This document shows positions 47,285 through 58,547 of a stretch of DNA of 64,000 bases, piece by piece. The position numbers and the translations under genes were made by a program. Each line of letters begins with the position of its first letter. The first letter of the stretch is position 1. Below the pieces are notes generated by a model that did not search any database, was not told where the DNA came from, and saw only the letters and a program-made list of their open reading frames with translations. This DNA is from Pseudeuparius sepicola (Eukaryota; Arthropoda; Insecta; Coleoptera; Anthribidae), in contig OY987307.1 in NCBI GenBank assembly GCA_963920635.1, positions 21,467,735-21,531,734 on the forward strand, in the 5' to 3' direction.

Positions 47285-48780
47285 CCTAATTTCGGATGGT
47301 TTCCTAATTTCGGATAGTGGTTTATCTAAGAAGCCATCAGTTGTTTTAAATTGAAACCTCACCCTATACAATGCAAAAAGTCAAATTAAGCCCTCTATGC
47401 AATATTGTGGTGGTACAATCTCTCTCCATTAGATGGCAGCCCCAAACGTCTAAATTGCATGGCGGAATTTTATGTTCAATCGCGGTTTGGGCTGTGTCGA
47501 TCTTTGAAACAATCGTTCCAGAATTTTGTGTTTGCGTCCTAGGTAAGTTAATATATTAATTAAGCCGGTATTCTAGTCACAATTAAACAGATTTCAAAAA
47601 TAACAGTACCTACTGCATTACTCTAACCTAAAAAGTGAAAAGGTGCCTAATTTCGGATAGTCTGAAGTTCCTAATTTCGGATACCAGAAACCCAAAATTC
47701 TGGCTTAATATAATATGCTGGTTGCGAGTAAATTGTTTATTTTCAGAAAAAGTGACAGATCCATTGAAACTGGCTATTATAATGAGGTCAGAGGAAAACA
47801 ATCTATCCTGTACAATCTCTCTCCATTAGATGGCAGCCCCAAACGTCTAAATTGCATGGCGGAATTTTATGTTCAATCGCGGTTTGGGCTGTGTCGATCT
47901 TTGAAACAATCGTTCCAGAATTTTGTGTTTGCGTCCTAGGTAAGTTAATATATTAATTAAGCCGGTATTCTAGTCACAATTAAACAGATTTCAAAATAAC
48001 AGTACCTACTGCATTACTCTAACCTAAAAAGTGAAAAGGTGCCTAATTTCGGATAGTCTGAAGTTCCTAATTTCGGATACCAGAAACCCAAAATTCTGGC
48101 TTAATATAATATGCTGGTTGCGAGTAAATTGTTTATTTTCAGAAAAAGTGACAGATCCATTGAAACTGGCTATTATAATGAGGTCAGAGGAAAACAATCT
48201 ATCCTGTACAATCTCTCTCCATTAGATGGCAGCCCCAAACGTCTAAATTGCATGGCGGAATTTTATGTTCAATCGCGGTTTGGGCTGTGTCGATCTTTGA
48301 AACAATCGTTCCAGAATTTTGTGTTTGCGTCCTAGGTAAGTTAATATATTAATTAAGCCGGTATTCTAGTCACAATTAAACAGATTTCAAAAATAACAGT
48401 ACCTACTGCATTACTCTAACCTAAAAAGTGAAAAGGTGCCTAATTTCGGATAGTCTGAAGTTACTAATTTCGGATACCAGAAACCCAAAATTCTGGCTTA
48501 ATATAATATGCTGGTTGCGAGTAAATTGTTTATTTTCAGAAAAAGTGACAGATCCATTGAAACTGGCTATTATAATGAGGTCAGAGGAAAACAATCTATC
48601 CTAATGTCTCCCATTTTGTTTCGGTCCAGAAACATTGGAAATTACATCAAACAAGCTAATAAAGAAGCTAGAAAAAACGTTGTGTGCGCCTTTTGTTTAA
48701 ATATATAGTTTTTACACTTGTAGAAAGTAGTCTCTTAATTTCGGATACAGTGTCCGAAATTAGTTAGGAACCTTTTTTCA
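47285..48780. repeat. 396-bp tandem repeat with CCTAATTTCGGATA motifs and exon-like units
   Basis: Full units run 47645-48040 and 48041-48437, with partial units at about 47412-47644 and 48438-48601; the units are nearly identical. Each has two CTAATTTCGGATA words. Within each unit TTGTTTATTTTCAG (acceptor-like, ending 47746 and 48142) is followed by 193 bp and then CTAGGTAAGT (donor-like, at 47940 and 48336; another at 47543). The last unit diverges after its acceptor into another short ORF. The region is bounded by CCTAATTTCGGAT words, inverted on the right (ATCCGAAATTAG-type, 48745-48770). No protein family is recognised. Confidence 0.85.
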
Positions 48781-48880
48781 GTCGCACCAAAATGTACCGA
48801 ATTCATATTACCGTCGTTTTCTTGGAAAAACAAATGTACCTAGTAAAAATTTTTTTGACAATAAATTTTGTTTCATTATA

Positions 48881-48940
48881 ACACGTTGCATATGCTATTT
48901 TAAGAAATATAAGCAATATTCCACAATTTCTATCCACAGT
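48881..48940 (-). repeat. Terminus-like repeat related to 2578-2625
   Basis: On the minus strand this reads CACTGTGGATAGAAATTGTG then GGAATATTG and ATTTCTTAAAATA, matching the copy at 2578. Its orientation points away from the adjacent Tc1 fragment, so it is not clearly that element's own end. Confidence 0.45.
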
Positions 48941-49022
48941 GTATGTGTCCAGTTTCCAGAAAAAAAATTATGCATGTTTTGTAACACATAATTAACAACA
49001 ATAAAGCAACATTAAATAATAA

Positions 49023-49315
49023 TTAATACAGAGTTTTATTGCCACCACGACTCTTAACAACCGCTCTGCATCTACAAGGCATACTCAGAATTAGGTTGTT
49101 AATGTCATGTTGTTCGATGGCGTACCATTCATTTGAAAGGCACCCGAATAGTTGTTGGTCGGTTTGAAACACAATATTTTGCACCAAAAGTCTTCGTCCG
49201 AACATATTCCATAAGTGCTCGATATGACTAAGGTCAGGGGATTGAGAAGGCTAAGGCAAAACATTAATTTCATTGTCCTGCATAAATTCGCGCACCACTC
49301 TTGCCGCAAGAGTGA
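49023..49315 (-). pseudogene. Tc1-like transposase C-terminal fragment
   Basis: The minus strand reads ARVVREFMQDNEINVLP, a stop, then SPDLSHIEHLWNMFGRR and, to the end, EWYAIEQHDINNLILSMPCR and RCRAVVKSRGG. SPDL..IEHLW carries the third acidic catalytic residue of the Tc1 DDE domain, and the RC.AV...GG ending is typical for the family. The in-frame stop and loss of everything upstream of ~49315 make it inactive. It adjoins a partial foldback on the right. Confidence 0.88.
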
Positions 49316-49327
49316 GAGCAAGAGAAT

Positions 49328-49400
49328 TTAACACCCTGTCACTTTTTTATAAGGCCTTAAAATGATATAGTTTATAGAAGAAAGTGCGGTTATATATAAG
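49328..49400. repeat. Partial copy of the 43446-43872 foldback family
   Basis: ACACCCTGTCACTTTTTTAT then GGCCTTAAAATGATATAG and AGAAAGTGCGGTTAT match one arm of the palindrome at 43446. It truncates the Tc1 fragment. Confidence 0.75.
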
Positions 49401-49435
49401 TATAAGGGCGTGTTCCCAGTTAGGAAGGAGCAATG

Positions 49436-49436
49436 T

Positions 49437-49494
<58 letters not shown>

Positions 49495-49495
49495 T
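49436..49495. repeat. (AT)n microsatellite
   Basis: A run of alternating AT about 60 bp long with two single-base interruptions. Confidence 0.95.
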
Positions 49496-49499
49496 TAAT

Positions 49500-51066
49500 T
49501 TGGTGTCATTTCAATATCGAAATAATATGTGATTCATTGCTCACAGTAATTGCTTTCTGAATCTTCAATTCCTTTGCGAATTTGCGATAAACTAGGTAAC
49601 CCTTAGTAAACTTCTTTAATTTAGAATTCCATTTTATAAAACCGTCTTTGTGCTTTTTTTATCAGATATTCGCGGGCGGCTTCCAAAGAAAATTTTAATT
49701 AAGTTTCTGGGACGAACGGTCTACTTTTCGCTTTTTTTCTGAACTTCCCCGGTAAACTTTTTAATTGCCGGCGATGGAGGAGGGAAGAAAGAAATTAGTT
49801 TTAAAAGAGAGCGCTTTTATCGCCTTTTTGCTTTATTTTCGAATTTTATGGATCGGAAAAGAAATAAGGCTTTTATAAGTTCCCCTGGGAAGTTTGCCGG
49901 AAAAACCATTAAAAGAAAACTTCCAAGTTGAAATAGTTAGAGAACGGAAAAACAATTAGGTACCGGATAATAATGGATCTTAAGTGACGAAATCGATTAG
50001 ATAGTTGCGCACAAAGTTTGAAAACGCCTCACCAGGACGTACCTCTATTTTTTCAAGATATGAAAAAAGGCAACTAAAAAAAGTTGTTTAGAATGCGATT
50101 TTATATCTCCATATACCAAATTTCAAGAACATGTTATTTTAAATCATATTATACAACGAATACTGCATGAACATTTTAACAAACAACAACAGAAATATGA
50201 ATTCAAAGCACTTCTGCAAAAATAATGTTTAAACGAGTCCATACTAATCTATTGACAGAATAGTTATTTATGTTCCAAGGCACTGAAGTTCAACTTTTTA
50301 TGACTCATGCGGAATTTAGTTGCCGAGGGCAAAAAAATAATCATAAGGGATCACCCGTACATGAACAGACTGCGCGCGGCGTTGCTTGACTTTGACGATC
50401 GCTCTACCTAGGTCAAGTATGACGAGGCATAGCGCTTTCCAACAAAAACTCCAATAACAATAACGATTGCAATTTGAGTGAAATTCCGCTCAAAATTGTT
50501 TATTTATTTATATTTGTAAGATATAGCCTAATTATTCTGCGATATTTAAGTTTCTACTGTGGTAGGCAATCTGCATAAATGATAGCAGCTAGAGGGTCGC
50601 ATGTGCTTCCCAACTGAGGCAGTGACGTCAGGCTAATGAGCCAGCGTTCCGCGCATTCAAACGAATGCAGGATTTGACCCATTTTCACAACATCTCGGTT
50701 TAATTTTTTTTTACATTTAATACTAGTTACCAGGATAAGGCAAATTGACATCTAGAATAATATTAATTCATTCTAAAAACTGGCAGTGGCAACGTGAAGT
50801 TGACACTAAGCCTTGTGATGATGATTGAAACCGCACCACCTTACCAGCTCGTTGAGTATATTTACGGTTGAAATCAGATGAAACTGAATGCTGTACAGCC
50901 ATTTTCAAGACTTCTGGATTTTTTTCTGACATTTGGCAACGTCGCGTCCATCGGTCGATTCATCCCCCTGCCTGAGCTTGAATCTGTTGTTCGTGGAATT
51001 AATTTTTTGTATCATTACTTCAAAAGTCCACTGTACTTACATAATATATACTATATAGACTATATA
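49500..51066. other. Spacer with GC-rich island and a short dispersed repeat
   Basis: A moderately GC-rich island spans about 49640-49960. At 50265-50420 a block with CACTGAAGTTCAACTTTTTA and CAGACTGCGCGCGGC resembles parts of 55298-55402 and 61544-61740. No gene is recognised. Confidence 0.4.
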
Positions 51067-52200
51067 CTATGTATTTTACAGTGTTCTTTAAAAAGTTAGC
51101 ATCTTGCAAAAGCTTTGTCATTAACTTTTTTAAAAAAACAATGCGAAAAATGACCCAATCACACGTAGTTACGTGCCTATATTTATGTCAAAATACATAA
51201 GTGTATTAAATTCAAACGTTCCATTAAATTATTTCGGCTTGCCATTTTTTATTATTTATAAAATTTCCGAAAAATTAAAACAAAATTTACTTCGCACCAG
51301 CTTTATCATTATACTACCTAACTTGTTATCACTAAATATCGATGGAAATATGTATTCATAAAATAATTACTTCAACGCCTTAAAATGCTGTTATACCTCG
51401 ATTACTGTAAGAAATCCCGATTTTGTCAGATGACATTCTCCACAAAATCCCTAGGAATTTTCTGTTAAACATGGGTATAACATTGGTATATTGTGTCTCA
51501 ACCAGTTAATGACGTCACTCATTGATTTATGATGTGAAAAGTTTTACCCAAGCGATACGAAAAAAAAAAAGAACATAATAAAATAAAAACCCTATTATTG
51601 CAATCACAATTATACCGCTACAAATAAAAATAGCTATGACTATAACTAATTTTAATAATAATTTCAAACGTCATGGAAACACTTTCATTTTGGTATTTTG
51701 GTATAATCAGCTACTTGCGGCTGCGTCTACGGTGCGTACTCAGGTAAATTTTATTTCAGTGTTGTGAAAGTGACAGTGAAGGTTTTCCGGATCGTTCAAA
51801 AGGGTTCAAACTTTGGGCATAGTGAAAATATTCGCGGGTTTTGTACGTTTCGTGAGTTTTACCGTTATCTGTGTTGTTCTTGTTTCTGTTATTAGTAGTT
51901 ATCCATTGTGCAAATATGCTCGTTACTGACCCGGTTGCATTTTTTTGCTGCATTGATGCCACCTTAGGATGGCGAAGTTACCAATTGACAGTCCCAGTAA
52001 GGACTTCTTAAAATAATTTGACTATATCCGATGCAAAATTGATGTAGGTTTCTACTAGAAAATTTAATGTAAACGAATAATTTATACCCCAATTGCTTGA
52101 TGATAGATCAGCTTTGCATCAAGCATAAACTAATTTTAAATAGTTAATATAATTCCCTTTCGAAAATTCTTTATCAATATTTGGGAATAAAAAGTCAGGT
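51067..52200. mobile_element. Diverged relative of the 38494-39667 foldback element
   Basis: ACAGTGTTCTTTAAAAAGTT, AAAAATGACCCAATCACACG and AGCTTTATCATTATACTA match the left arm of 38494-39667, including the block deleted from that element's right arm. A right-arm trace (TTTATACCCCAATTGCTTGA) is seen near 52081. The right terminus is not found. It is an old copy. Confidence 0.6.
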
Positions 52201-52750
52201 ACAATGATAAAGCTGACGACATAACATAAATAGTTTTGAGTTTTCAAATTTTACAAAGTAGGTAATACACACAAATGTTCCAACTATGGACTTCACTGCA
52301 TGGATTTAAAAATGTATATAATACCTAAATGCCCAAAGTTTCAGATGATAATTTCGGAAATGTTACCCATATTTCCTCGCACCAGCGTTTTTCGCAGTTT
52401 CCCCCGAGAAGACGTCCCCTCGAAATTTTTGATCAATCACCCGGCACTCTAAAAACTCATTACTTTTGCCCGACCACCCCTCTATACACAATTTCGCATA
52501 ATCGAGCCATCGCCATCGCCACCCCCACCCCCACTTTGCTTTCTTCCGATCCGCCCTTTTATATCAATCCCTCCTTTCTTTGGGGGGTGAATCTCGGATT
52601 TTTGGAGACGCTGCAAAATATTAATTGATGCGTATAGAGGAGATACTGGAAGAAGCAAAACTCCGGAAAGAAACGAGTACGCGGGGACCAGTTCCAATAT
52701 GGAATGACGAAAATGGACTTTGGGATGATATACAGAGGTATAATACAGCA
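52201..52750. other. GC-rich patch and an unassigned short ORF cut by a transposon
   Basis: Bases ~52370-52600 form a C-rich island. From 52625 a short open frame (MMRIEEILEEAKLRKET then WNDENGLWDD) is of normal amino-acid composition and is interrupted at 52758 by the hAT-like insertion. I do not recognise it. It could be a remnant of a gene or retroelement exon; support is weak. Confidence 0.3.
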
Positions 52751-54028
52751 GGAGTCCCAGTGGCGTATTCAGAGGGGGGCAAAGGGGGAAATTGCCCCCC
52801 GCAGAGCTGTCGAGATAAACGAGATTTGTAATATAAAAATTAATATTACCAAAAATTATATACTCCTGGCCTAATCTAAAAATGCAGTGAACATCAAATA
52901 TCTACAATTTGTTATATCTTGTCTTCTCGAAATTAAAACCTGTGCAGTAGATTTGAGAACGCGCCGCCTTATATTATGCACACAATCCGTCGGTCGCAGC
53001 ACGTAACCGTAAATTAGGCAAAACAACCTACTAATCATATTTTGCACAATTACAGTGTGAATGGGTTAACACTAATTTATGTGTACCCTGAAATACCCAT
53101 ATCTCCAGAGGAGATATTTGACGAGCTCAAGACCAAAAAAAGAATACTTGATTTTGTAATATAGATTTTACTGGTTCGAAGAAGAATTATTTTTTATGTT
53201 ATACAGTGTGTCCGGTAATAAATTAAAAAAATTAAAAAGAAAAATGGAAAATATGACGAAAAGTTCATATGAACATAGGTCCGCAGATGTTTGGTTTTCA
53301 AGATGCAGGGTGTTTTAAATGAAAATTTATTTTTGATTTTTTAAGTAAATTTTCTTGCAAAAAAAACAACAACAAGAAGTTAATTAAAATGTCAAAAAAT
53401 CAATGTGCTTGTTTATTTATATTTTATTTTGAATTTAATTGCATACGAGTGTCGATATACACCTGCATCGATACAGAAATTTGAAAATTTCTCGAAAACA
53501 GTCACCTTTGGCGTTATTCACCGAGTACACCTTTTCTGCTTAGAAAACGTGTGGGAAGAGGATACATTCACAAAATGTCGTCAAAGTTTACTATCAAAAA
53601 AGTTAGGGCAAATTAAATTAAATAATGATAGCGTACGCAGCGCCCTCTATACGGATTGCACCAAAAATAATACCAAATTATGACTTCTCTTCCCAAAAAA
53701 TCCCGGCTGCCAAATCTTGCAAAAAAATTTTGTCGTCTCAAAAAGTTACTTAAAAAAAATCGAAAATAAAATTTCAATTTTAACACCCTGCATCTCGAAA
53801 ACCAAACATCTGCGGATCCATGTTCATATGAACTTTTAGTCATATTTTCCATTTGTCTTTTTGATTTTTCAAGTTGATGCATTTATTTCCGGACACCCTG
53901 TATTTATTTATTTTAGAAAATATGTTTTTGTTCTGTTTTTATTCAATAAAATTATCGACAGAGTTTTTTTATTTATAACTGATTGCCCCCCCCCCAGACG
54001 TTGATCCTGGATACGCCACTGGAGTCCT
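52751..54028. mobile_element. hAT-like non-autonomous element with 8-bp flanking duplication
   Basis: GGAGTCCC at 52751-52758 and GGAGTCCT at 54021-54028 flank an element whose ends are AGTGGCGTATTCAG and GGATACGCCACT, followed inwards by G and C runs. One mismatch separates the duplications. The 8-bp duplication and AGTGGCG terminus suggest hAT. No transposase is present; a foldback is nested inside. Confidence 0.72.
53202..53902. mobile_element. Foldback MITE nested in the hAT-like element
   Basis: TACAGTGTGTCCGGTAATAA and its near complement (ending CCGGACACCCTGTA) begin inverted arms of about 180 bp that include TTCATATGAACATAGGTCCG. The two ~90-codon ORFs across the arms are not recognisable. 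Flanking TA suits a Tc1/mariner-mobilised MITE. Confidence 0.85.
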
Positions 54029-54194
54029 ATTTTTGCAATTTTTTAGTGTAAGTATTTTGGTCTGTTTTCAATATCAATATTATTTCTACGTAAGGCTGCA
54101 TGTGATGCACCAGCTGGTAGTTTTTCCAAGATGCACCCTGACATATCGTTTTTAGATATTTTTTAGAATCCCCTTTTTTTCGATTTCAAAAAAT

Positions 54195-55293
54195 TATAAT
54201 AGCATAGTCGTAACTAGGGGGGGCTAGGGGGGGCTTAACCCCCCTACATTTCTATTAGCCCTCCCTAAAATTTAAAGGATGTCAGGATGTGCGAAGATAT
54301 GCTTCTAGTAAACAGAATAGATCTAACGTTCTGCCAACGCAACGTTACGCAACACGGCGAACACCGCACGCGCCTTTTTAAATTCACCAGTTTCGACGAA
54401 TCGCTTGCTCTTGCGGAATCTTGCGCCTTGTGCCCTCACAAAATCCGACTGAAATTTAAACGCGCAAGCGAGAGCGAACACACCGTGACTGCTGCCGAGA
54501 GAAAGAGAGACGAGACGGGCGTCGGAGAATGTACTTTTGCTGTGCTAGACTCCAGACTTTTATTTTGTTATTCATCCAGTGTATTGTTGTTTCGTTATAA
54601 TATGTACTATGTAAATAATCTTGCATCACAAAATAACATCAGACATTCCCAACCTTTTCTCTCTGGTTTCTACTCGGAAACCTCTACTTTTTCATAATGT
54701 TTTTTCTTAAATGAATTAAAAATGATCCAAAATTACCAGTAGATAGACCTATACATTATTTTTTGAAGCCTTAAAATTAACGTTTTTGGGTGTGGCACAT
54801 CAAGGGTGGTACAGGGTGATCCAATCAGTAACGTATTTATAGAAGGGCGGGACCGAACCCATTTCGGAATTTGAAAATATTCACTCAAGCTTCTAAATTT
54901 GAAGATATTGGGATTTCCCAAGATTAATTTTATGTAATTTTCCTTCAAATTTTTAAAAAATTTCGCCTGCGGCGCATTTTTTAGAATTATTTTAAATGCC
55001 CTTGTTGAAAAAAAAGACAAAAAATTGTCCCTCCACCACTCGAAATTAATTCCTATATACGTCACAGAAGTGATCCAAACTCGTAGCCTCGGCCTACCAT
55101 TTTACAGAATGACATGTAAAAAATATACCATTGTAAGTAGCGTACTGACTTTCAAAAATTTCTTCTTAATGGATTAAATAATTCCTTGTCGGGACCCCGC
55201 ATTTTCATGCAGCACCCGGCCCCGCAAAATCTTGAGAAAGTCCTGATCAGCCCCCCCCTAAAAATACGACCTAGTTACGTCTATGTATAATAG
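54195..55293. mobile_element. hAT-like non-autonomous element with perfect 8-bp target duplication
   Basis: TATAATAG at 54195-54202 is repeated exactly at 55286-55293. The element (54203-55285) ends in CATAGTCGTAACTAGG and the complement CCTAGTTACGTCTATG, one mismatch apart, each with G or C runs inside. The interior contains a 136-codon ORF (54287-54697) with no recognisable domain and no transposase motif. The 1083-bp size fits a non-autonomous derivative. Confidence 0.85.
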
Positions 55294-55297
55294 GTAG

Positions 55298-55402
55298 ACA
55301 CTGAAGTTCCTTTTTACGACTCGTGCGGTTTATTTGACTCGGCCAGAGGCCTCGGCAACTAAGTTCCACATGATCCATAAAAAGTTGAACTTCAATGCCT
55401 TG
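55298..55402. repeat. Short palindromic repeat related to 50265 and 61544 blocks
   Basis: CACTGAAGTTCCTTTTTACG at the left roughly pairs with ATAAAAAGTTGAACTTCAATG at the right around CGGCCAGAGGCCTCGG. Related sequence occurs at about 50280 and 61556. Confidence 0.55.
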
Positions 55403-57044
55403 GTATGGTATAAATTAACTCACATGGAACAGCATAAAAACGCTTGGGCGGCGCTTGCTTTGTAAAACAAGACCGAGTCTTATGCGCGCAGCCCTTAATA
55501 ATATTATATCTACAAATTTTATTTAAATGCTCTAAAAAAGAATAAAATAAACTTTGAGATAATTCAAACCAAAGCACACCAATAATTTTGTTACACACAA
55601 AACAACACCACACAAAAATCTATACACAAAACCAAAATCCGTAAAATAAAGCTCAGTCCTTATTTGCTTGCACGGCACTGGTTATACTGGCCTAACTGGC
55701 CTACGTCGACACCTGTTCCGTTGATCTCCGAAACGCCGACCAATAAAATCGCTATATATGCTCGTTTTGTTATTGGCTGCTGTCCTTGACTAGGTCGACG
55801 TCGACCGCATAAAAACTTTTGAATTTGGCGTTTTCACCAGTAGCAGAGCGTGGTAAATGCTTTGAAATAGATCGCGCCCCGTATATCACTGTGTTCCAAG
55901 TGAGTTCATTTATGTTTCACCAGGGTAGCTCGAGAACAGGTGCCTCGGCAATAAAATACCAGACAAAACACTTTCTTAACCATATTAAACCGACCCTGGT
56001 ATTAGTAGTAAAAAGAGATGAAGGAGATAGAGAAGATATATATTGTAGTAAAAACAAGTGACTGCATGCTCGCCTACGCCTAATATAATATCACCAATAC
56101 TTGCAGGAGTTACACTGTTCGACGGCTGGCCACTTGTGCAGCGAAATGCGGTGGATAGCCGTGCCATAAATATCACAGATTAAAAAAATGAAAAGTAAGA
56201 TATTATGTCGCTTGTAGATTATGTATATTTTTGAAAACTGCGTGGCGCTTATGTTCTATATTCTTTTTGTGGCGCCAATTACAGTTTTTTATGCTGTTCC
56301 AAGTGAATTTAGAAATACTATACATAAATAACTGTTTGTATTGTTTTTCATGTATGTGCAGAGCAAAGACGCTGGGATACTTAGTACACCGTACGGGAAA
56401 TATGAAAGTATGAGGGGGCCGGCATCGACTCCGCTGGTCCGGAAAGATATTGTAACGTCGGTTTCTTTCGGCGGGGGACCCCCCTTCTTCGCCCTCGCTA
56501 ATTAGGGGCCCTTTGATTGTCAATGGGCGCCGTCGCGGTGGGGACAAACACGGCCTGATTGCAAAATGGCGCGCGATTTTTGGCGACTGCTGATTTTTCG
56601 TCGAACATTGTAAGCGTGGGTCGAGGGGGGGCATTTCCTGGTTGTCAACGGGATGTTTAGCGATTGCGATTAAGCAACAAACATAGGGGCGGTAGGCACG
56701 TGGTTCGATATGATATGTTGGCAATCTTAGATGAGGGAAGAGTGCAGGGGATACGTAAATCCGGCATTAGACGGCTATCAAACGTGAGACACAAAATCTA
56801 TCCGGTGACATTTTTGGTCCCAGACATTTGAGGTGAAATCTTCCTTTGGATTTTCGTAACTTTTGTTGTTAAAAGCCATCCGAAGACGTCCGTTTTCTGG
56901 TAGTCATTTGGTGCACTGTCGCGCGTATGGCTGCAAAAGCTACGATCGGCGAAAGGAGCCTGGAATTACCATCCATAGGTAAAAATATTCTACTAAGTTG
57001 GGAATTTGAAACCTATTGGCGATGCACTATTCTTCTTACGCTGA
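55403..57044. other. Spacer with GC-rich island at ~56400-56720
   Basis: No gene is recognised. GTCGAC-containing sequence near 55710 and 55795 is locally palindromic. The 173-codon minus-strand ORF over the island is compositionally biased and lacks any motif. The 80-codon ORF at 55819-56061 has ordinary composition but no recognised domain. Confidence 0.35.
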
Positions 57045-57218
57045 AATCCACATACCAATAGATAACGTTGTTTTTGCCATCGGCGCGCGTTTCGCTAACC
57101 AAGTTCGCATCATCTCTTGATGATTAAAACTTTAACCATCTCCTGTCTCCTGATGATGCTAACTTGGTTAGCGAAACGCGCGTCGAGTGCAAAAACAATG
57201 TTATTGGCATGTGGATTT
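57045..57218. mobile_element. Small foldback, ~174 bp
   Basis: AATCCACATACCAATA pairs with the end at 57203-57218, and pairing continues through the GCGCGCGTTTCGCTAACCAA block to a centre near 57132. One of the tightest hairpins in the window. Confidence 0.85.
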
Positions 57219-57429
57219 AAACCTGGGAGGTACTTTTAAACAACCTCCTCGGCCAAAAAAGTAAAGTGCACTTACGCATCTGGCAATGTAAATAACTATT
57301 AATAGGTATAATTTAATTTTTAATTGGGTTTTTTCGCCACCAAACTAATCGAAAGACAACTTTTTCAAGTTGCCTGGAAAATTCATAAATTCTTAACAGT
57401 GAATGAACGAAACTTTAAACGTGTAAACC

Positions 57430-57918
57430 AAAAAATAACTTCAACAAATTTGTTTTCTGAGCTTTCGGAGAATAAATCTTCCTCCTTTCTCAAAGATCAT
57501 GCCACGTCAAAGTGAAGTGACAGATTAATAAATTTCAGGTTAAAATGTCATGACAACAGCAACAATAGCCTAGCCACCTGCCTGATATTGTACCCTGTGT
57601 TCTATCTAATTATCTATACTAACTTCTCTTTGAATAAGTGGCAATAATATTTTACTGAATTCCACTGAACATTCAGCAACACAGTTGTCCGTATTTCCTA
57701 GAATAAATGCAGATTCTTTAATTTTTCGTCTATTTCCTACTTCTTCTTGGAGAATTGGTTTGGACCTATCCTACAATATCCTATGAATGTTATTAAAAGA
57801 ATAGAAATTTGATTTTGTCTGATATAATTTTTATGTTCTTTTAAACGAACGTTAAATGGCCTACAAGTCTCCCCAACATAGAACTTTGAACATTCACAAG
57901 GAATTTTATACCTAAATG
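57430..57918 (-). pseudogene. Penelope-like element fragment with GIY-YIG endonuclease core
   Basis: On the minus strand at 57918-57826 a frame reads FRYKIPCECSKFYVGETCRP then NVRLKEHKNY, the GIY-YIG core with its cysteine, Tyr-x-Gly and Arg. The following ~400 nt match the C-terminal and 3' flank at 41138-41400 and 44265-44585. It is cut off immediately upstream of the nuclease, so no reverse transcriptase remains, and stops interrupt the tail. Confidence 0.78.
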
Positions 57919-57997
57919 CAATTTTTTGAACTATTAATAGCTATTTTTATAACAAGCAGGTATTTTGCTTATCACTGTACGCTACCTACTGTTTTTT

Positions 57998-58387
57998 TAG
58001 TTTGATACTTTTATCAGATTAAACAATTAAAACTACAACTTTTTTGTATCTTGACTTTGCCTTTATTCGTATCGATTTGACTTTCGATGAAAAAGGTAAC
58101 CAGGCCTCATAACAGAAAAAGTTATTGTTTTTAAATAAAGCTTAAAACTTTTCTAAAATACCGGCCTTCTGACTTACAGGGTGATTGAAAGCCTGCGAGT
58201 TTAGGAATGGCTAAATTAAAATGTTATGCATTTTTTTATTCTGCTTCATGAGGTCTGGCGACCTACAAAAAAAAACTGTTTTTCAATTTTTTCAACGAAA
58301 GTCGAAAGCCAAGTCAATATGAAAAAAAAATAGTAACAAAAAGTTGTACTATTAAGTAATTGTTTAATTTGAAAAAGTATCAGACTT
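57998..58387. mobile_element. Foldback element, ~390 bp
   Basis: AGTTTGATACTTTTATCAGA pairs with AAGTATCAGACTT at the right; pairing continues through AACAATTA, AAAGTTGTA-type and ACTTTCGATGAAAAA blocks around a centre near 58190. A CAGGGTGATTGAAAG motif at 58179 lies near the centre. Confidence 0.7.
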
Positions 58388-58547
58388 AATTAGAAGTATA
58401 GGTAAAGCAACTCCTTCTAGGCGTTAACAACAATCCAAATTAGAAAAAAGATTTTAGAAATTAATAAAAACTATTTTTTTTTAAATAAAGTGAATTTAAC
58501 ACCCTGTTAGATGTTGTTTTCACAATAAGTCATTTTTGGAAAACTAA

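Noticed and set aside
47635..48335. Pairs of 64- and 74-codon ORFs in the 396-bp repeat as real proteins
   Set aside because: Two overlapping frames are both open and neither matches a known family. The 193-bp exon-like block is not a multiple of three, so neither frame is favoured.
54287..54697. 136-codon ORF in the hAT-like element as a transposase
   Set aside because: No hAT catalytic or dimerisation motif is visible and it is far too short. The cysteine-containing text is not a recognisable zinc finger.
56203..56724. 173-codon minus-strand ORF
   Set aside because: It is open mostly through the GC-rich island, has biased composition and contains no recognisable domain.
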